Source of the DNA: Cellulomonas marina
GTDB lineage: Bacteria > Actinomycetota > Actinomycetes > Actinomycetales > Cellulomonadaceae
Reading direction: 5' to 3'
DNA length: 64,000 bases
Assembly (NCBI RefSeq): GCF_900111925.1
Contig: NZ_FOKA01000007.1
Span: 1-64,000, forward strand
The notes beneath the pieces are model-generated. The model was not told the DNA's origin. It searched no databases and was given only the letters and a program-made list of their open reading frames with translations. Of the stretch, positions 41,878-51,409 are shown piece by piece; the stretch's first letter is position 1, and every line of letters starts with the position of its first letter. Made by a program: the position numbers and the translations under genes.

Positions 41878-43640
41878 CGGTGGTCCCCCGAGCGCTCGCC
41901 GTCGTGCGTGCCCGTGGACCCCGGTGGGATGAGCGCAGCGGAGTCGTCGCCCTCGGGCTCGCGCAGGTCAGCGCCGTCCGGGCCCGGCCTGGGGGGGAAC
42001 AGGCCCGCCGGTGCCCCCTTGCCGTCCCAGCTCAGCAGGTTCACGCGGGCCTTGCGGGTCGCCGGATCGGCGACCGTGTCCGTGGTCTGCCGCTCCTTGA
42101 GCATGTGGAAGTTCTCCACCGCGACGGGGTCGTTGCGGAACGCGCCCCCCGAGCCCTCGCCGAACGGCCCCGAGCCGCCCATGCCCGGTCCGCCGTCGTA
42201 GTCGAGCGAGCACTCCGTGGCCAGCTCCTCCAGGCGGTGCGCCTGCTCCGCGTGCGCGGTGGGGATGACGTAGCGCTCGTCGTACTTGGCCAGGGCGAGC
42301 AGGCGGTACATCTCCTGCATCGTCGCCTCGTCCAGGCCGACGGCCTCGGGGATCGCCGCCTTCCCGGGGCGGCCCATGTTCAGGTCGCGCATGTATGAGC
42401 GCATGGCCGCGAGCCGCTTGAGGACGGCCGTCACGGGCGCGGTGTCCCCGGCCGTGAACAGCTCCGCGAGGTACTCCACCGGGATGCGCAGGGCCTCCAC
42501 GGCGGCGAACAGGTTGCCCGCGTCCTCCCCGTCCTCGCCCGTCTCGGCGACGACGTCGACGACCGGCGACAGCGGCGGGATGTACCAGACCATCGGCATC
42601 GTGCGGTACTCGGGGTGCAGCGGCAGGGCCACCTCGTACCGGTTGATCAGCGCCCACACCGGCGACCGCTGCGCGGCCAGCACCCAGTCGCGCGCGATGC
42701 CCGCCCGCTCGGCCTCTGCCTGCACCACGGGGTCGTCGGGATCGAGGAAGACGCGGCGCTGGGCCGCCAGCAGCTCGCGCTCGTCGGTCACCGAGGCCGC
42801 CTCCAGCACGCGATCGGCGTCGTAGAGGACCAGGCCGATGTAGCGCAGCCGCCCCACGCACGTCTCGGAGCACACGGTCGGCAGCCCGACCTCCACGCGC
42901 GGGAAGCAGAACGTGCACTTCTCGGCCTTGCCCGTGCGGTGGTTGAAGTAGACCTTCTTGTACGGGCAGCCCGTGACGCACTTGCGCCAGCCGCGGCACC
43001 GGTCCTGGTCCACCAGGACGATGCCGTCCTCCTCGCGCTTGTAGATCGCCCCCGACGGGCACGACGCCGCGCACGACGGGTTCAGGCAGTGCTCGCAGAT
43101 CCGCGGCAGGTAGAACATGAACGTCTGCTCGAACTGGAGCTTGACCGTGTCGGAGACCTTCGCCAGTACGGGGTCGTCGGCCAGGAGTGCCGGCGCACCG
43201 CCCAGGTCGTCGTCCCAGTTGGCGCTCCACCGCACCTGCATGTCCTCGCCCGAGATGAGGGACTTCGGGCGGGCGACGGGGGTGTGCTCCTGCAGGGGCG
43301 CGTCGGTGAGGTTCTCGTAGTCGTACGTCCACGGCTCGTAGTACTCGTCGATGGACGGCATCTTCGGGCTCGCGAACACCGTGAGCAGGTTCTTCAGCCG
43401 GCCGCCGGCCTTGAGCTGCAGGCGGCCGCGGCGGTTGAGGGTCCAGCCGCCCTCCCACCTCTCCTGGTCCTCGTAGGTCCGCGGGTAGCCCTGCCCGGGC
43501 CGCGTCTCGACGTTGTTGAACCAGACGTACTCCGTGCCGGTGCGGTTGGTCCACGCCTGCTTGCAGGTGACCGAGCACGTGTGGCACCCGATGCACTTGT
43601 CGAGGTTCATCACCATCGCCATCTGGGCCATGACGCGCAT
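41874..43640 (-). CDS. narH: Respiratory nitrate reductase beta subunit
   Basis: 588 aa from ATG 43640, sharing a TGATG junction with narG. Four Fe-S clusters are coded by Cys motifs: CIGCHTCSVTCKQ, CEHCLNPSCAASCPSGAIYK, CRGWRKCVTGCPYKK (Trp marking the 3Fe-4S site) and CTFCFPRVEVGLPTVCSETC. WFNNVETRPGQGYPR is a family landmark. NarH wires NarI haems to the NarG active site on the cytoplasmic face. The last 80 residues are a variable acidic end. Confidence 0.96.
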   Translation of the reverse strand: MRVMAQMAMVMNLDKCIGCHTCSVTCKQAWTNRTGTEYVWFNNVETRPGQGYPRTYEDQERWEGGWTLNRRGRLQLKAGGRLKNLLTVFASPKMPSIDEYYEPWTYDYENLTDAPLQEHTPVARPKSLISGEDMQVRWSANWDDDLGGAPALLADDPVLAKVSDTVKLQFEQTFMFYLPRICEHCLNPSCAASCPSGAIYKREEDGIVLVDQDRCRGWRKCVTGCPYKKVYFNHRTGKAEKCTFCFPRVEVGLPTVCSETCVGRLRYIGLVLYDADRVLEAASVTDERELLAAQRRVFLDPDDPVVQAEAERAGIARDWVLAAQRSPVWALINRYEVALPLHPEYRTMPMVWYIPPLSPVVDVVAETGEDGEDAGNLFAAVEALRIPVEYLAELFTAGDTAPVTAVLKRLAAMRSYMRDLNMGRPGKAAIPEAVGLDEATMQEMYRLLALAKYDERYVIPTAHAEQAHRLEELATECSLDYDGGPGMGGSGPFGEGSGGAFRNDPVAVENFHMLKERQTTDTVADPATRKARVNLLSWDGKGAPAGLFPPRPGPDGADLREPEGDDSAALIPPGSTGTHDGERSGDHR

Positions 43641-46600
43641 CAGTACCGCACCTCCTGGGAGCGACGGCGCACGACCGTCACCTCGTCGCGCTGGTTGCCG
43701 GTCGGCCCCAGGTAGTTGAACGCGTAGGACAGCTGGGCGTACCCGCCGATGAGGTGGCTGGGCTTGACCAGCAGCCGCGTCAGGGAGTTGTGGATGCCGC
43801 CGCGCCGGCCCGTCGTCTCCGTCAGCGGCACGTCGATGAGCCGGTCCTGCGCGTGGTGCATGTAGACCGTCCCCTCCGGCATCCGGTGGGAGACGATCGC
43901 GCGGGCGACGACGACGCCGTTGCGGTTCACCGCCTCGATCCAGTCGTTGTCGGCGATGCCGACCTTGGCCGCGTCGACGTCGCTCATCCAGATGAGCGGC
44001 CCGCCGCGGGACAGCGACAGCATGAAGAGGTTGTCCTGGTACTCCGAGTGGATGGACCACTTGTTGTGCGGGGTCAGGTACCGCACGGTCACGCCGAGCC
44101 CCTCCAGGCCGTCCACCGGGCCGGTGTGCCCTACCGTCCGTTCGCCGAACAGCGCTCCCATGTCCAGCGGTGGCCGGAACACCGGCAGCCCCTCGCCGAG
44201 CTCGGTCATCCAGTCGTGGTCGAGGTAGAAGTGCTGGCGGCCGGTGAGGGTGTGCCAGGGCTTGAGCCGCTCGACGTTGACGGTGAACGGCGAGTACCGC
44301 CGGCCGCCGTGCTCGGTCCCGGACCACTCAGGTGAGGTGATGACGGTCGTCGGCGCCGCCTGCGTGTCCGCGAAGGTGATCCGCTTGCCCTCGTGCTCGG
44401 CGGCGAGGTCGGCCATCCGCGTGCCCGTGCGGCGCTCGAGGGTGTGGAAGCCCTGCGTGGCGAGGCGACCGTTCGTCGTGCCGGACAGGGTGAGCACCGC
44501 CTCGCACACGTGCACGTCGCGGCTGAGCAGCGGCCGGCCGTCGGCGACCGCGCCCGGCGCCCCGGGGCGGACGCGGGCGACGCCGTTGACCCGCCGCAGC
44601 AGGTCGATCTCCGGTACCACGTCGAAGGTCACGCCCTTCGTCGTGAGGCCCTGCGTGTCGGGGATCGGCCCGAGGGTGGCCAGCTTCGCGGCGACCGCGG
44701 CGTAGTCCCGCTCGAGGACGACGAGCTTCGGCATCGTGCGGCCCGGCACGGGGGCGCAGTCGCCGGCCTTCCAGTCCTGGACGCGGCCGTGCGGGTTGGC
44801 CATCTCGTCGGGGGTGTCGTGCAGCAGCGGGACCGCGACGACGTCCTCGCGCACGCCCAGGTGCCGCTCCGCGAGCCGGCTGAAGGCCTGCGCGATGGTG
44901 TGGAAGGCGTCGAAGTCCGTGCGGGTCTGCCACGGCGGCGCGATGGCCGGGGTGAAGGAGTTGACGAACGGGTGCATATCCGTGGTGTTGAGGTCGTGCT
45001 TCTCGTACCACGTGGCTGCCGGCAGGACGACGTCGGAGTAGACCGTCGTGCTCGTCATGCGGAAGTCCAGGGACAGCAGCAGGTCGAGCTTGCCGCTGGG
45101 GGCCTCGTCGCGCCAGACCACGTCCCGCGGCCGCGAGCCGGGCGGCGCCTCCTGCGCGCGGAGGTTGGTGTCCGTGCCGAGCAGGTGGTGCAGGAAGTAC
45201 TCGTTGCCCTTGCTCGACGAGCCCAGCAGGTTCGCGCGCCAGACGGTGAGCACGCGCGGGAAGTTCTCCGGGGCGTCGGGGTCCTCGGCCGCGAACCGCA
45301 GGCGGCCCGCCGCGAGCTCGGCCGGGACGTACTGCTCGACGGGCTGCCCCGCGGCGGCGGCGTCGTCGGCCACCTGCAGCGGGCTGCGGTCGAAGGTGGG
45401 GTAGGACGGCATCCAGCCCATGCGCGCGCTCTGGGCGATGACGTCGGCGGTCGCCTTCCCCGCGAGGCCGCCGGTGCCCGGCAAGGCGGCGGCGAGGGTG
45501 TCGGCGCCGAACGCGTCGTAGCGGAACTGGTCCGTGTGCAGGTACCAGTAGGCCGTCTGGATCATCGTGCGCGGCGGCCGGTGCCAGTCCGTGCCCATGG
45601 CGTACATCTGCTGGCCGGTGACCGGGCGGACCTTCTCCTGGCCGACGTAGTGCGCCCAGCCGCCGCCGTTGACGCCCTGGCATCCCGTCAGCGTGGTGAG
45701 CGTGAGGAACGCCCGGTAGATGGTGTCGGAGTGGAACCAGTGATTGGTGCCGGCGCCCATGAGGATCATCGACCGGCCGCGGGACTCCTCGGCGTTGGCG
45801 GCGAACTCCCGGCCGATCCGCTCGGCCTTCGCCGCCGGCACACCCGTGAACTGCTCCTGCCACGCCGGCGTGCAGGGCTGCGACGGGTCGTCGTACCCGG
45901 TGGGCCACTCCCCCGGCAGACCGGGCCGGCCCACGCCGTACTGCGCGAGCAGCAGGTCCATGACCGTCGTGACGAGGTGCCCGCCGACGCGCCGCACGGG
46001 CACGCCCCGGCGGACGACCGCCGCCGTCCCGTCGAGCGTGTCGAACCGCGGCAGGTCGACGAGCACGGCGCCCTCGACACCCTCGCCCCCGGCGGTGAGC
46101 TGCGGGTCGACCTCCCCCAGGTCGAGGTTCCACCGGCCCTCGCCCTCCGGGCCGAACCGGTGGCCCAGCGACCCGCCCGGCACCACCGGCCGACCCGTGG
46201 CCGCGTCCAGCAGGACGGTCTTGAAGGCCGCGTGCTCGCTGCGGGCCTCCGCGCCCGGCAGGTCCTCCGCGGTGAGGAACTTGCCCGGCACGTACGCGCC
46301 GTCGTGCTCGTCGAGCCGGACGAGGAACGGCAGGTCCGTGAACCGCTTGACGTAGTCGGTGAAGTACGGGACCTCCCGCTCGACGAAGAACTCGCGCAGC
46401 GTCACGTGCCCCATCGCCATGGCCAGCGCGCCGTCGGTGCCGGGCGCCACCGCGAGCCACTCGTCGGCGAACTTCACGTTGTCCGCGTAGTCCGGGGCCA
46501 CCGCGACGACCTTCTGGCCGCGGTAGCGGGCCTCCGCCATCCAGTGGGCGTCGGGCGTGCGGGTCACGGGCAGGTTGGAGCCCCACATGATGAGGTACCC

Positions 46601-47407
46601 GGCGTCCCACCAGTCCCCCGACTCCGGGACGTCGGTCTGGTCGCCGAACACCTGCGGCGAGGCCACGGGTAGGTCGGCGTACCAGTCGTAGAACGAGAGC
46701 ATCGGGGCGCCGATCAGCGCGTGGTACCGGGCGCCGACGCCATGGGACACGATGGACATGGCCGGGATCGGCGAGAAGCCGGCGATCCGGTCGGGGCCGT
46801 AGCGGCGGATGGTGTGCACCTGGGCGGCCGCGACCATCTCGGTGGCCTCGTCCCACGTGGCGCGCACGAGCCCGCCCTTCCCGCGCGCCCGCTTGTACTG
46901 CCGGGCCGTGGCCGGGTCCTCGACGATGCTCGCCCACGCCTCGACGGGGTCGCCGAGCCGGGCCTTCGCCGCGCGGTAGAGGTCGAGCAGGACGCCGCGC
47001 ACGTAGGGGTAGCGGATCCGCGTGGGCGAGTACGTGTACCAGGAGAAGGCGGCGCCGCGGGGGCAGCCGCGGGGCTCGTACTCCGGGCTGTCCGGGCCGA
47101 CCGACGGGTAGTCGGTCTGCTGGGTCTCCCAGGTGATGATCCCGTCCTTGACGTAGACCTTCCACGAGCAGGACCCCGTGCAGTTCACGCCGTGCGTGGA
47201 GCGGACCACCTTGTCGTGGCTCCAGCGGTCCCGGTAGAACGTGTCGGCGTCGCGTCCGCCGATCTGGTGCAGCGTCCGCAGGTCGTCCGAGGTCTCGCCG
47301 CGGCGCAGGTGGCGGCTCAGGCGCAGCAGCGTGTCCGTGACGCCGCCGTCCATGCCGGGGGCGGCGCCCGTCCTCGCGCGGGTCCGCGCGTCGTCCTGCA
47401 GGGTCAC
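43640..47407 (-). CDS. narG: Respiratory nitrate reductase alpha subunit
   Basis: 1255 aa from ATG 47407. The FS0 cluster ligands are His72, Cys76, Cys80 and Cys115 (HGVNCTGSCSWKV, PRGCPRGAAF), diagnostic of membrane-bound NarG. FYDWYADLPVASPQ and FGDQTDVPESGDWW hold the Mo-coordinating Asp region, and NHWFHSDTIYRAFL and QGVNGGGWAHYVGQEKVRP line the cofactor. No Tat signal is needed because the site faces the cytoplasm. It reduces nitrate to nitrite in anaerobic respiration with NarH and NarI. Confidence 0.97.
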   Translation of the reverse strand: MTLQDDARTRARTGAAPGMDGGVTDTLLRLSRHLRRGETSDDLRTLHQIGGRDADTFYRDRWSHDKVVRSTHGVNCTGSCSWKVYVKDGIITWETQQTDYPSVGPDSPEYEPRGCPRGAAFSWYTYSPTRIRYPYVRGVLLDLYRAAKARLGDPVEAWASIVEDPATARQYKRARGKGGLVRATWDEATEMVAAAQVHTIRRYGPDRIAGFSPIPAMSIVSHGVGARYHALIGAPMLSFYDWYADLPVASPQVFGDQTDVPESGDWWDAGYLIMWGSNLPVTRTPDAHWMAEARYRGQKVVAVAPDYADNVKFADEWLAVAPGTDGALAMAMGHVTLREFFVEREVPYFTDYVKRFTDLPFLVRLDEHDGAYVPGKFLTAEDLPGAEARSEHAAFKTVLLDAATGRPVVPGGSLGHRFGPEGEGRWNLDLGEVDPQLTAGGEGVEGAVLVDLPRFDTLDGTAAVVRRGVPVRRVGGHLVTTVMDLLLAQYGVGRPGLPGEWPTGYDDPSQPCTPAWQEQFTGVPAAKAERIGREFAANAEESRGRSMILMGAGTNHWFHSDTIYRAFLTLTTLTGCQGVNGGGWAHYVGQEKVRPVTGQQMYAMGTDWHRPPRTMIQTAYWYLHTDQFRYDAFGADTLAAALPGTGGLAGKATADVIAQSARMGWMPSYPTFDRSPLQVADDAAAAGQPVEQYVPAELAAGRLRFAAEDPDAPENFPRVLTVWRANLLGSSSKGNEYFLHHLLGTDTNLRAQEAPPGSRPRDVVWRDEAPSGKLDLLLSLDFRMTSTTVYSDVVLPAATWYEKHDLNTTDMHPFVNSFTPAIAPPWQTRTDFDAFHTIAQAFSRLAERHLGVREDVVAVPLLHDTPDEMANPHGRVQDWKAGDCAPVPGRTMPKLVVLERDYAAVAAKLATLGPIPDTQGLTTKGVTFDVVPEIDLLRRVNGVARVRPGAPGAVADGRPLLSRDVHVCEAVLTLSGTTNGRLATQGFHTLERRTGTRMADLAAEHEGKRITFADTQAAPTTVITSPEWSGTEHGGRRYSPFTVNVERLKPWHTLTGRQHFYLDHDWMTELGEGLPVFRPPLDMGALFGERTVGHTGPVDGLEGLGVTVRYLTPHNKWSIHSEYQDNLFMLSLSRGGPLIWMSDVDAAKVGIADNDWIEAVNRNGVVVARAIVSHRMPEGTVYMHHAQDRLIDVPLTETTGRRGGIHNSLTRLLVKPSHLIGGYAQLSYAFNYLGPTGNQRDEVTVVRRRSQEVRY

Positions 47408-47485
47408 GGGAGGGTCCTCTCGGTCGACGGTGCGTCGGGGGCTGCGGGCGGGGCGGCCGGTCCCGCGGTCGTCGGGGGCGGCCGG

Positions 47486-48720
47486 TCAGCGGCCCCGCGC
47501 GGCGGAGCGGCGGACCACCGTGTGCGTGAAGACGGCCGTCAGCAGGCAGACGACCGCCAGCAGACCCAGGCCCAGGCCGTAGTCGCCGAGCGCGTCGTAG
47601 ACCGCGCCCATGACGAGCGGCGGCACGAACCCGCCGAGCCCGCCGGCGGCCCCGACGAGGCCCGTGACCGCCCCGACCTTCTCCGCCGGGGCGAGCCGGG
47701 CGACGAGCGCGAACGTCGCCCCGGAGGACGCGCCCAGCAGCGCCGCGAGCCCGAGGAAGGCGACCGTCCCCGTGGGCGCGAGCGGCAGCTCCAGCGCCGC
47801 GAGGCCCGCGAGCACGGCCGCGCCGAGGAAGCACACGACGCACACACTCACGGGGCCCACCCGGTCGGACAGCCACCCCCCGACGGGCCGCATGACCACC
47901 GCGAGCACGACGAACCCGGCGGTGCGCAGCGCCGCGTCGCCGGGCGTGAGCTCGAACGCGTTCCGCAGGTAGGCCGGCAGGTAGACGCTGAAGGCCACGA
48001 AGCCGCCGAACCCGACGGCGTAGAGCACCGACAGCTGGGCCGTGGCCGGCAGCTTCGCCGTGGCCCAGGTCCGGCCGAGGAACGAGCCCGTCGGCACCGG
48101 GCGGCCCGGCGCGTCGCGGACCAGCGCCGCCGCCAGCAGCGCGTACACGGTGAGCACACCCGCGACGATGAGGAACGGCGCCGATCGGCCGAGGGCGTCG
48201 GCCAGCCGGACCGTGGTGAAGGCGGCCACCGCGGCCCCGCCCATCCCGACGCCGAAGACGCCCAGCGCCGTGCCCCGCCGCGTCGGCGGGTACCAGGAGC
48301 TGACGAGCGGCACCCCGGCGGCGAAGGCCGTGCCGCCGATACCGAGGAAGAACCCGCCGACGATGAGCTCGCCGAAGCTGTCGGCGACGAGCCCGATGTA
48401 CAGCACGGGCAGCACCGTCAGCAGGCTGACCGCCGGGAACATGACGCGCGCGCCGACCCGGTCCGTCAGCGCGCCGACCGGGATGCGGCCCAGCGACCCG
48501 ACGACCACGGGGACCGCGACGAGCACCGCCTGCTGGAGGGCGGTCAGCCCCAGGCTCTCCCGGTAGCCGGCGCCCAGCGGCCCGAGGAGCGCCCACGCCC
48601 AGAAGTTGACGAGGAACCCGGCGGTCGCCAGCGCCAGGTTGCGCGGCGACCCCTGGACGGCGGCGCCGGTGCCGGCGCAGGGGGCCGTGCGGAGGGGTCC
48701 GTCGATCGCGTCGTCGCCAT
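47486..48720 (-). CDS. narK: NarK nitrate/nitrite MFS transporter, frameshifted near its start
   Basis: From GTG 48526 the frame codes 346 aa of an MFS protein with 11 helices (VGSLGRIPVGALTDRVGARV, VPLVSSWYPPTRRGTALGVF, AGGLGGFVPPLVMGAVYD), the NarK nitrate signature. TM1 is still missing there: the same frame upstream reads RNLALATAGFLVNFWAWALL but has no start codon. The adjacent frame offers ATG 48720 with a plausible head (MATTRSTDPSARPPAPAPAP). One extra base in the four-base run at 48650-48653 would join them into about 411 aa. It heads narKGHJI, 78 bp before narG. Confidence 0.82.
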
Positions 48721-48804
48721 CGGTGCCTCGCGTGGGTCGTGCGACCGCGCCGGACGCCCGTGGGGCACGCCGGCGGCGGCGACGAGCACCCCCGGGTGGC
48801 TCCG

Positions 48805-48902
48805 GCGGGTGACGCCTGCGATCGACCGTAGTGCTTCACCCGTTCGGGGACCAGCCTCGTGGACGACCTGGTCAGAGGTGTGCGGCGATCGGCGTCACCC
48901 GC
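48805..48902 (-). other. Highly structured intergenic element between marR and narK
   Basis: GCGGGTGACGCC at 48805-48816 and GGCGTCACCCGC at 48891-48902 are perfect 12-bp complements, extended by GATCG/CGATC after a 3-nt bulge. Inside lie two more hairpins: CCCG-TT-CGGG (48839-48848) and GACCAG/CTGGTC (48849-48854 and 48868-48873) with an inner TCGT/ACGA. Together they make a three-way junction. It begins 2 bp past the marR stop and contains a TACGGT hexamer (48825-48830, minus strand). It could be a leader RNA, a protein-binding region or a small non-autonomous mobile element. Confidence 0.55.
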
Positions 48903-48904
48903 AT

Positions 48905-49393
48905 CTACGGGGCGGGGGACACCGCCTGCGGGCGGGCTGCGGCGCCCGCGGGCCCATCGGCGTCGCCCGGGCCCGCGACCACCCGCAGGAGCCGCAGGAG
49001 CTCGGCACGATCGGCCTCCGGCAGGCGGGCGAGGCGCTCCTGCGCTCCCAGGTGCCGCCGGTGCGAGAGCCGCCGGAGGACCTCGCGCCCCGCCGGCGTC
49101 AGCTCGACGAGGGTCGCGCGGCGGTCGGTCGGGTCCGGCAGCCGGGCGACCAGCCCGTCGGCCTCGGCCTGGTCCACCTTCGACGTCATGGACCGCGGCG
49201 CGACGTCGAGCTCGGCCGCCAGCTCCCCCGGCCGCCGCGCGCAGCCGCAGCGCTCGAGGTGGCGCAGGAACCGCACCTGGCCCGGCGTCACGCCGTCGGG
49301 CTCACCGCTGGCTGAGGTCTCCCGGCGGAGCGCGTGCAGCAGCGTGTGCAGGAGCTCCAGGAACTCGGCACTCTCGTCAGGGCTGTCCGGCAC
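48905..49393 (-). CDS. MarR-family transcriptional regulator
   Basis: 162 aa from GTG 49393; a TACGCT hexamer lies 6 nt before it, so the message is probably leaderless. The winged-helix core is visible: TPGQVRFLRHLERCG, RPGELAAELDVAPRSMTSKV (recognition helix) and LVARLPDPTDRRATLVELTP (wing). It is divergent from an ABC exporter and shares a palindromic site with it, so the exporter is its likely target, with narK lying downstream on the same strand. Confidence 0.92.
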   Translation of the reverse strand: MPDSPDESAEFLELLHTLLHALRRETSASGEPDGVTPGQVRFLRHLERCGCARRPGELAAELDVAPRSMTSKVDQAEADGLVARLPDPTDRRATLVELTPAGREVLRRLSHRRHLGAQERLARLPEADRAELLRLLRVVAGPGDADGPAGAAARPQAVSPAP

Positions 49394-49430
49394 GAGCCGA
49401 GCGTACCCCGGTGGTGTGTCAGGCACATAG

Positions 49431-49443
49431 TGAGTTAGACTCA
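49431..49443. promoter_or_regulatory. Palindromic MarR operator candidate overlapping the ABC promoter
   Basis: TGAGTTAGACTCA is a perfect inverted repeat (5-bp arms, TAG centre) in the marR/ABC gap. It contains TAGACT (49436-49441), a good -10 box for the ABC gene, so a bound repressor would block that promoter and sit just upstream of the marR promoter. Confidence 0.55.
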
Positions 49444-49510
49444 GCACCGGCCCGGCTCCCCGATGCGACGACGCCCGCCGCCGGACGCCCGGACCAGGGA
49501 GGAGGCATCC

Positions 49511-51406
49511 GTGTCGATGCCCCACATGCCCGGTGGCGGCGGACCCATGTCGCGCACCTTCGGCCAGGACCGCAGCGTCGCCCGGCGCAAGCTCTCGCGC
49601 GCCACGCTGCGCCGCATCCTCGCCTTCGCCCGGCCCTACCGCGCCCGGCTGTCGGTCTTCCTCGTGCTCATCGCCGTCGAGGCCGGGCTGGGCGCGCTGA
49701 CGCCGCTGCTGTTCCGGCACCTCATCGACGACGGCATCACGCCCGGCCGCACCGACGTCGTCGTCACCATCGCCGGGGTCGTCGCGCTCGTCGCCGTCGT
49801 CGGCGCCGCGCTGTCCGTCGCCGACCGGTGGGTCTCCGCCCAGGTCGGTGAGGGCCTCATCCAGGACCTGCGCACCGCCGTGTTCGACCACGTGCAGCGC
49901 ATGCCGCTCGCCTTCTTCTCGCGCGCGAAGACCGGCGCGCTCGTCCAGCGCCTCAACGGCGACGTGCTGGGCGCGCAGCAGGCCTTCACCTCCACGCTGC
50001 AGAACGTCGTGTCCAACGCGCTGACCGTGGTGTTCGTCCTGGCGGCGATGCTGTCGATGTCGTGGCAGCTCACGCTCGTCTCGCTGGTGCTCGTGCCCGT
50101 CTTCGTGCTGCCCGCCCGCTGGTTCGGGCGCAAGATCGCCGCCATCACCCGCGAGAGCTACGAGCTCAACGCCGAGGCGGCGCAGACCATGACCGAGCGC
50201 TTCAACGTCGCCGGCGCACACCTCGTCAAGGTGTTCGGCGAGCCGGAGCGGGAGGCGGCCTCCTACGCCGGCCAGGTCGAGCGCGTCCGCGACATCGGCG
50301 TCAAGCGCGCCCTGTACTCCACGTGGTTCCGCGTCGGCCTGACGACGGTCGCGTCCGTCGCCGTCGCGATCGTCTACGGCCTCGGCGGCGTGCTTGCCAT
50401 CCGCGGGGAGCTCACCGTCGGCGTCGTCGTCGCCCTCACCGCGTACCTCACGCGGCTCTACGGGCCGCTGACCGCGATGTCCAACGTCCAGGTCGACGTC
50501 ATGACCGCGCTGGTGAGCTTCGAGCGCGTGCTCGAGGTGCTGGACCTGAAGCCGACGGTGACGGACCGCCCCGACGCCCGGGATCTCCGCGCGGCCGTGG
50601 CCCGGCGCGGCGCGGACGTCGAGCTCGTCGGCGTCGGCTTCCGCTACCCCGGCGGCGACGAGGTCTCGCTCGCCTCGCTGGAGTCCGTCGCGGTCCCGCA
50701 GCACGACGCGGCCGCGGACACCCTGCTCGACGTGTCGTTCCACGTGCCGGCCGGGCGCATGGTGGCCCTCGTCGGGCCGTCCGGCGCCGGCAAGACCACC
50801 ATCTCCGCGCTGGTCACGCGCATGTACGACCCCACCCGCGGCGCCGTCCGGGTGGCGGGCGAGGACCTGCGCGACGTGACGCAGGCGTCGCTGCGCGCCA
50901 CGGTCGGCATCGTGAGCCAGGAGGCGCACCTCTTCCACGACACCATCGCCGGCAACCTGCGCTACGCCCGTCCCGACGCCACCGACGAGGAGCTGTGGGC
51001 CGCGCTGCGCCAGGCGCACGTCGCCGACCTCGTCGCGGGGCTGCCCGACGGGATCGGCACGGTCGTCGGCGACCGCGGGTACCGGCTCTCGGGCGGCGAG
51101 CGCCAGCGGCTGGCCATCGCGCGGCTGCTGCTCAAGGCGCCGGACGTCGTCGTGCTCGACGAGGCGACGGCGCACCTCGACTCCGAGTCGGAGGCCGCCG
51201 TGCAGGCCGCGCTCGACCAGGCCCTCGCCGGCCGGACCAGCGTCGTCATCGCCCACCGGCTCTCGACCATCCGCCAGGCGGACCTCATCGTCGTCGTCGA
51301 CCGCGGTCGCGTCGTGCAGCAGGGCACGCACGCCGAGCTGCTGGCCGCGGGCGGGCTCTACGCCGAGCTCTACCGCACCCAGTTCGCCCCCGCCGCGGCC
51401 GCCTGA
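49511..51406 (+). CDS. ABC exporter, half-transporter with fused TMD and NBD
   Basis: 631 aa from GTG 49511, 5 nt after GGAGG; ATG 49517 is possible. Six membrane helices begin at RILAFARPYRARLSVFLVLI. The TMD has the DHVQRMPLAFFSRAKTGALV coupling-helix region. The NBD holds Walker A GPSGAGKTT, Q-loop IVSQEAHLFHDTI, signature LSGGERQRLAIARLL, Walker B VVVLDEATAHLD and the switch IAHRLSTI. All ATP motifs are canonical, so it should work as a homodimer. Multidrug or lipid export under MarR control is likely. Confidence 0.93.
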   Translation: MSMPHMPGGGGPMSRTFGQDRSVARRKLSRATLRRILAFARPYRARLSVFLVLIAVEAGLGALTPLLFRHLIDDGITPGRTDVVVTIAGVVALVAVVGAALSVADRWVSAQVGEGLIQDLRTAVFDHVQRMPLAFFSRAKTGALVQRLNGDVLGAQQAFTSTLQNVVSNALTVVFVLAAMLSMSWQLTLVSLVLVPVFVLPARWFGRKIAAITRESYELNAEAAQTMTERFNVAGAHLVKVFGEPEREAASYAGQVERVRDIGVKRALYSTWFRVGLTTVASVAVAIVYGLGGVLAIRGELTVGVVVALTAYLTRLYGPLTAMSNVQVDVMTALVSFERVLEVLDLKPTVTDRPDARDLRAAVARRGADVELVGVGFRYPGGDEVSLASLESVAVPQHDAAADTLLDVSFHVPAGRMVALVGPSGAGKTTISALVTRMYDPTRGAVRVAGEDLRDVTQASLRATVGIVSQEAHLFHDTIAGNLRYARPDATDEELWAALRQAHVADLVAGLPDGIGTVVGDRGYRLSGGERQRLAIARLLLKAPDVVVLDEATAHLDSESEAAVQAALDQALAGRTSVVIAHRLSTIRQADLIVVVDRGRVVQQGTHAELLAAGGLYAELYRTQFAPAAAA

Positions 51407-51409
51407 CGG

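Noticed and set aside
41880..43715. Plus-strand open frames antisense to narH and narG
   Set aside because: They lack ribosome sites and domains and are mirror images of well-conserved Fe-S and Mo enzyme genes.
44328..48839. 1503-codon open frame on the minus strand overlapping narG and narK
   Set aside because: It is a frame shadow: Arg/Gly/Pro-rich with no domain, and narG in the other frame has complete catalytic motifs.
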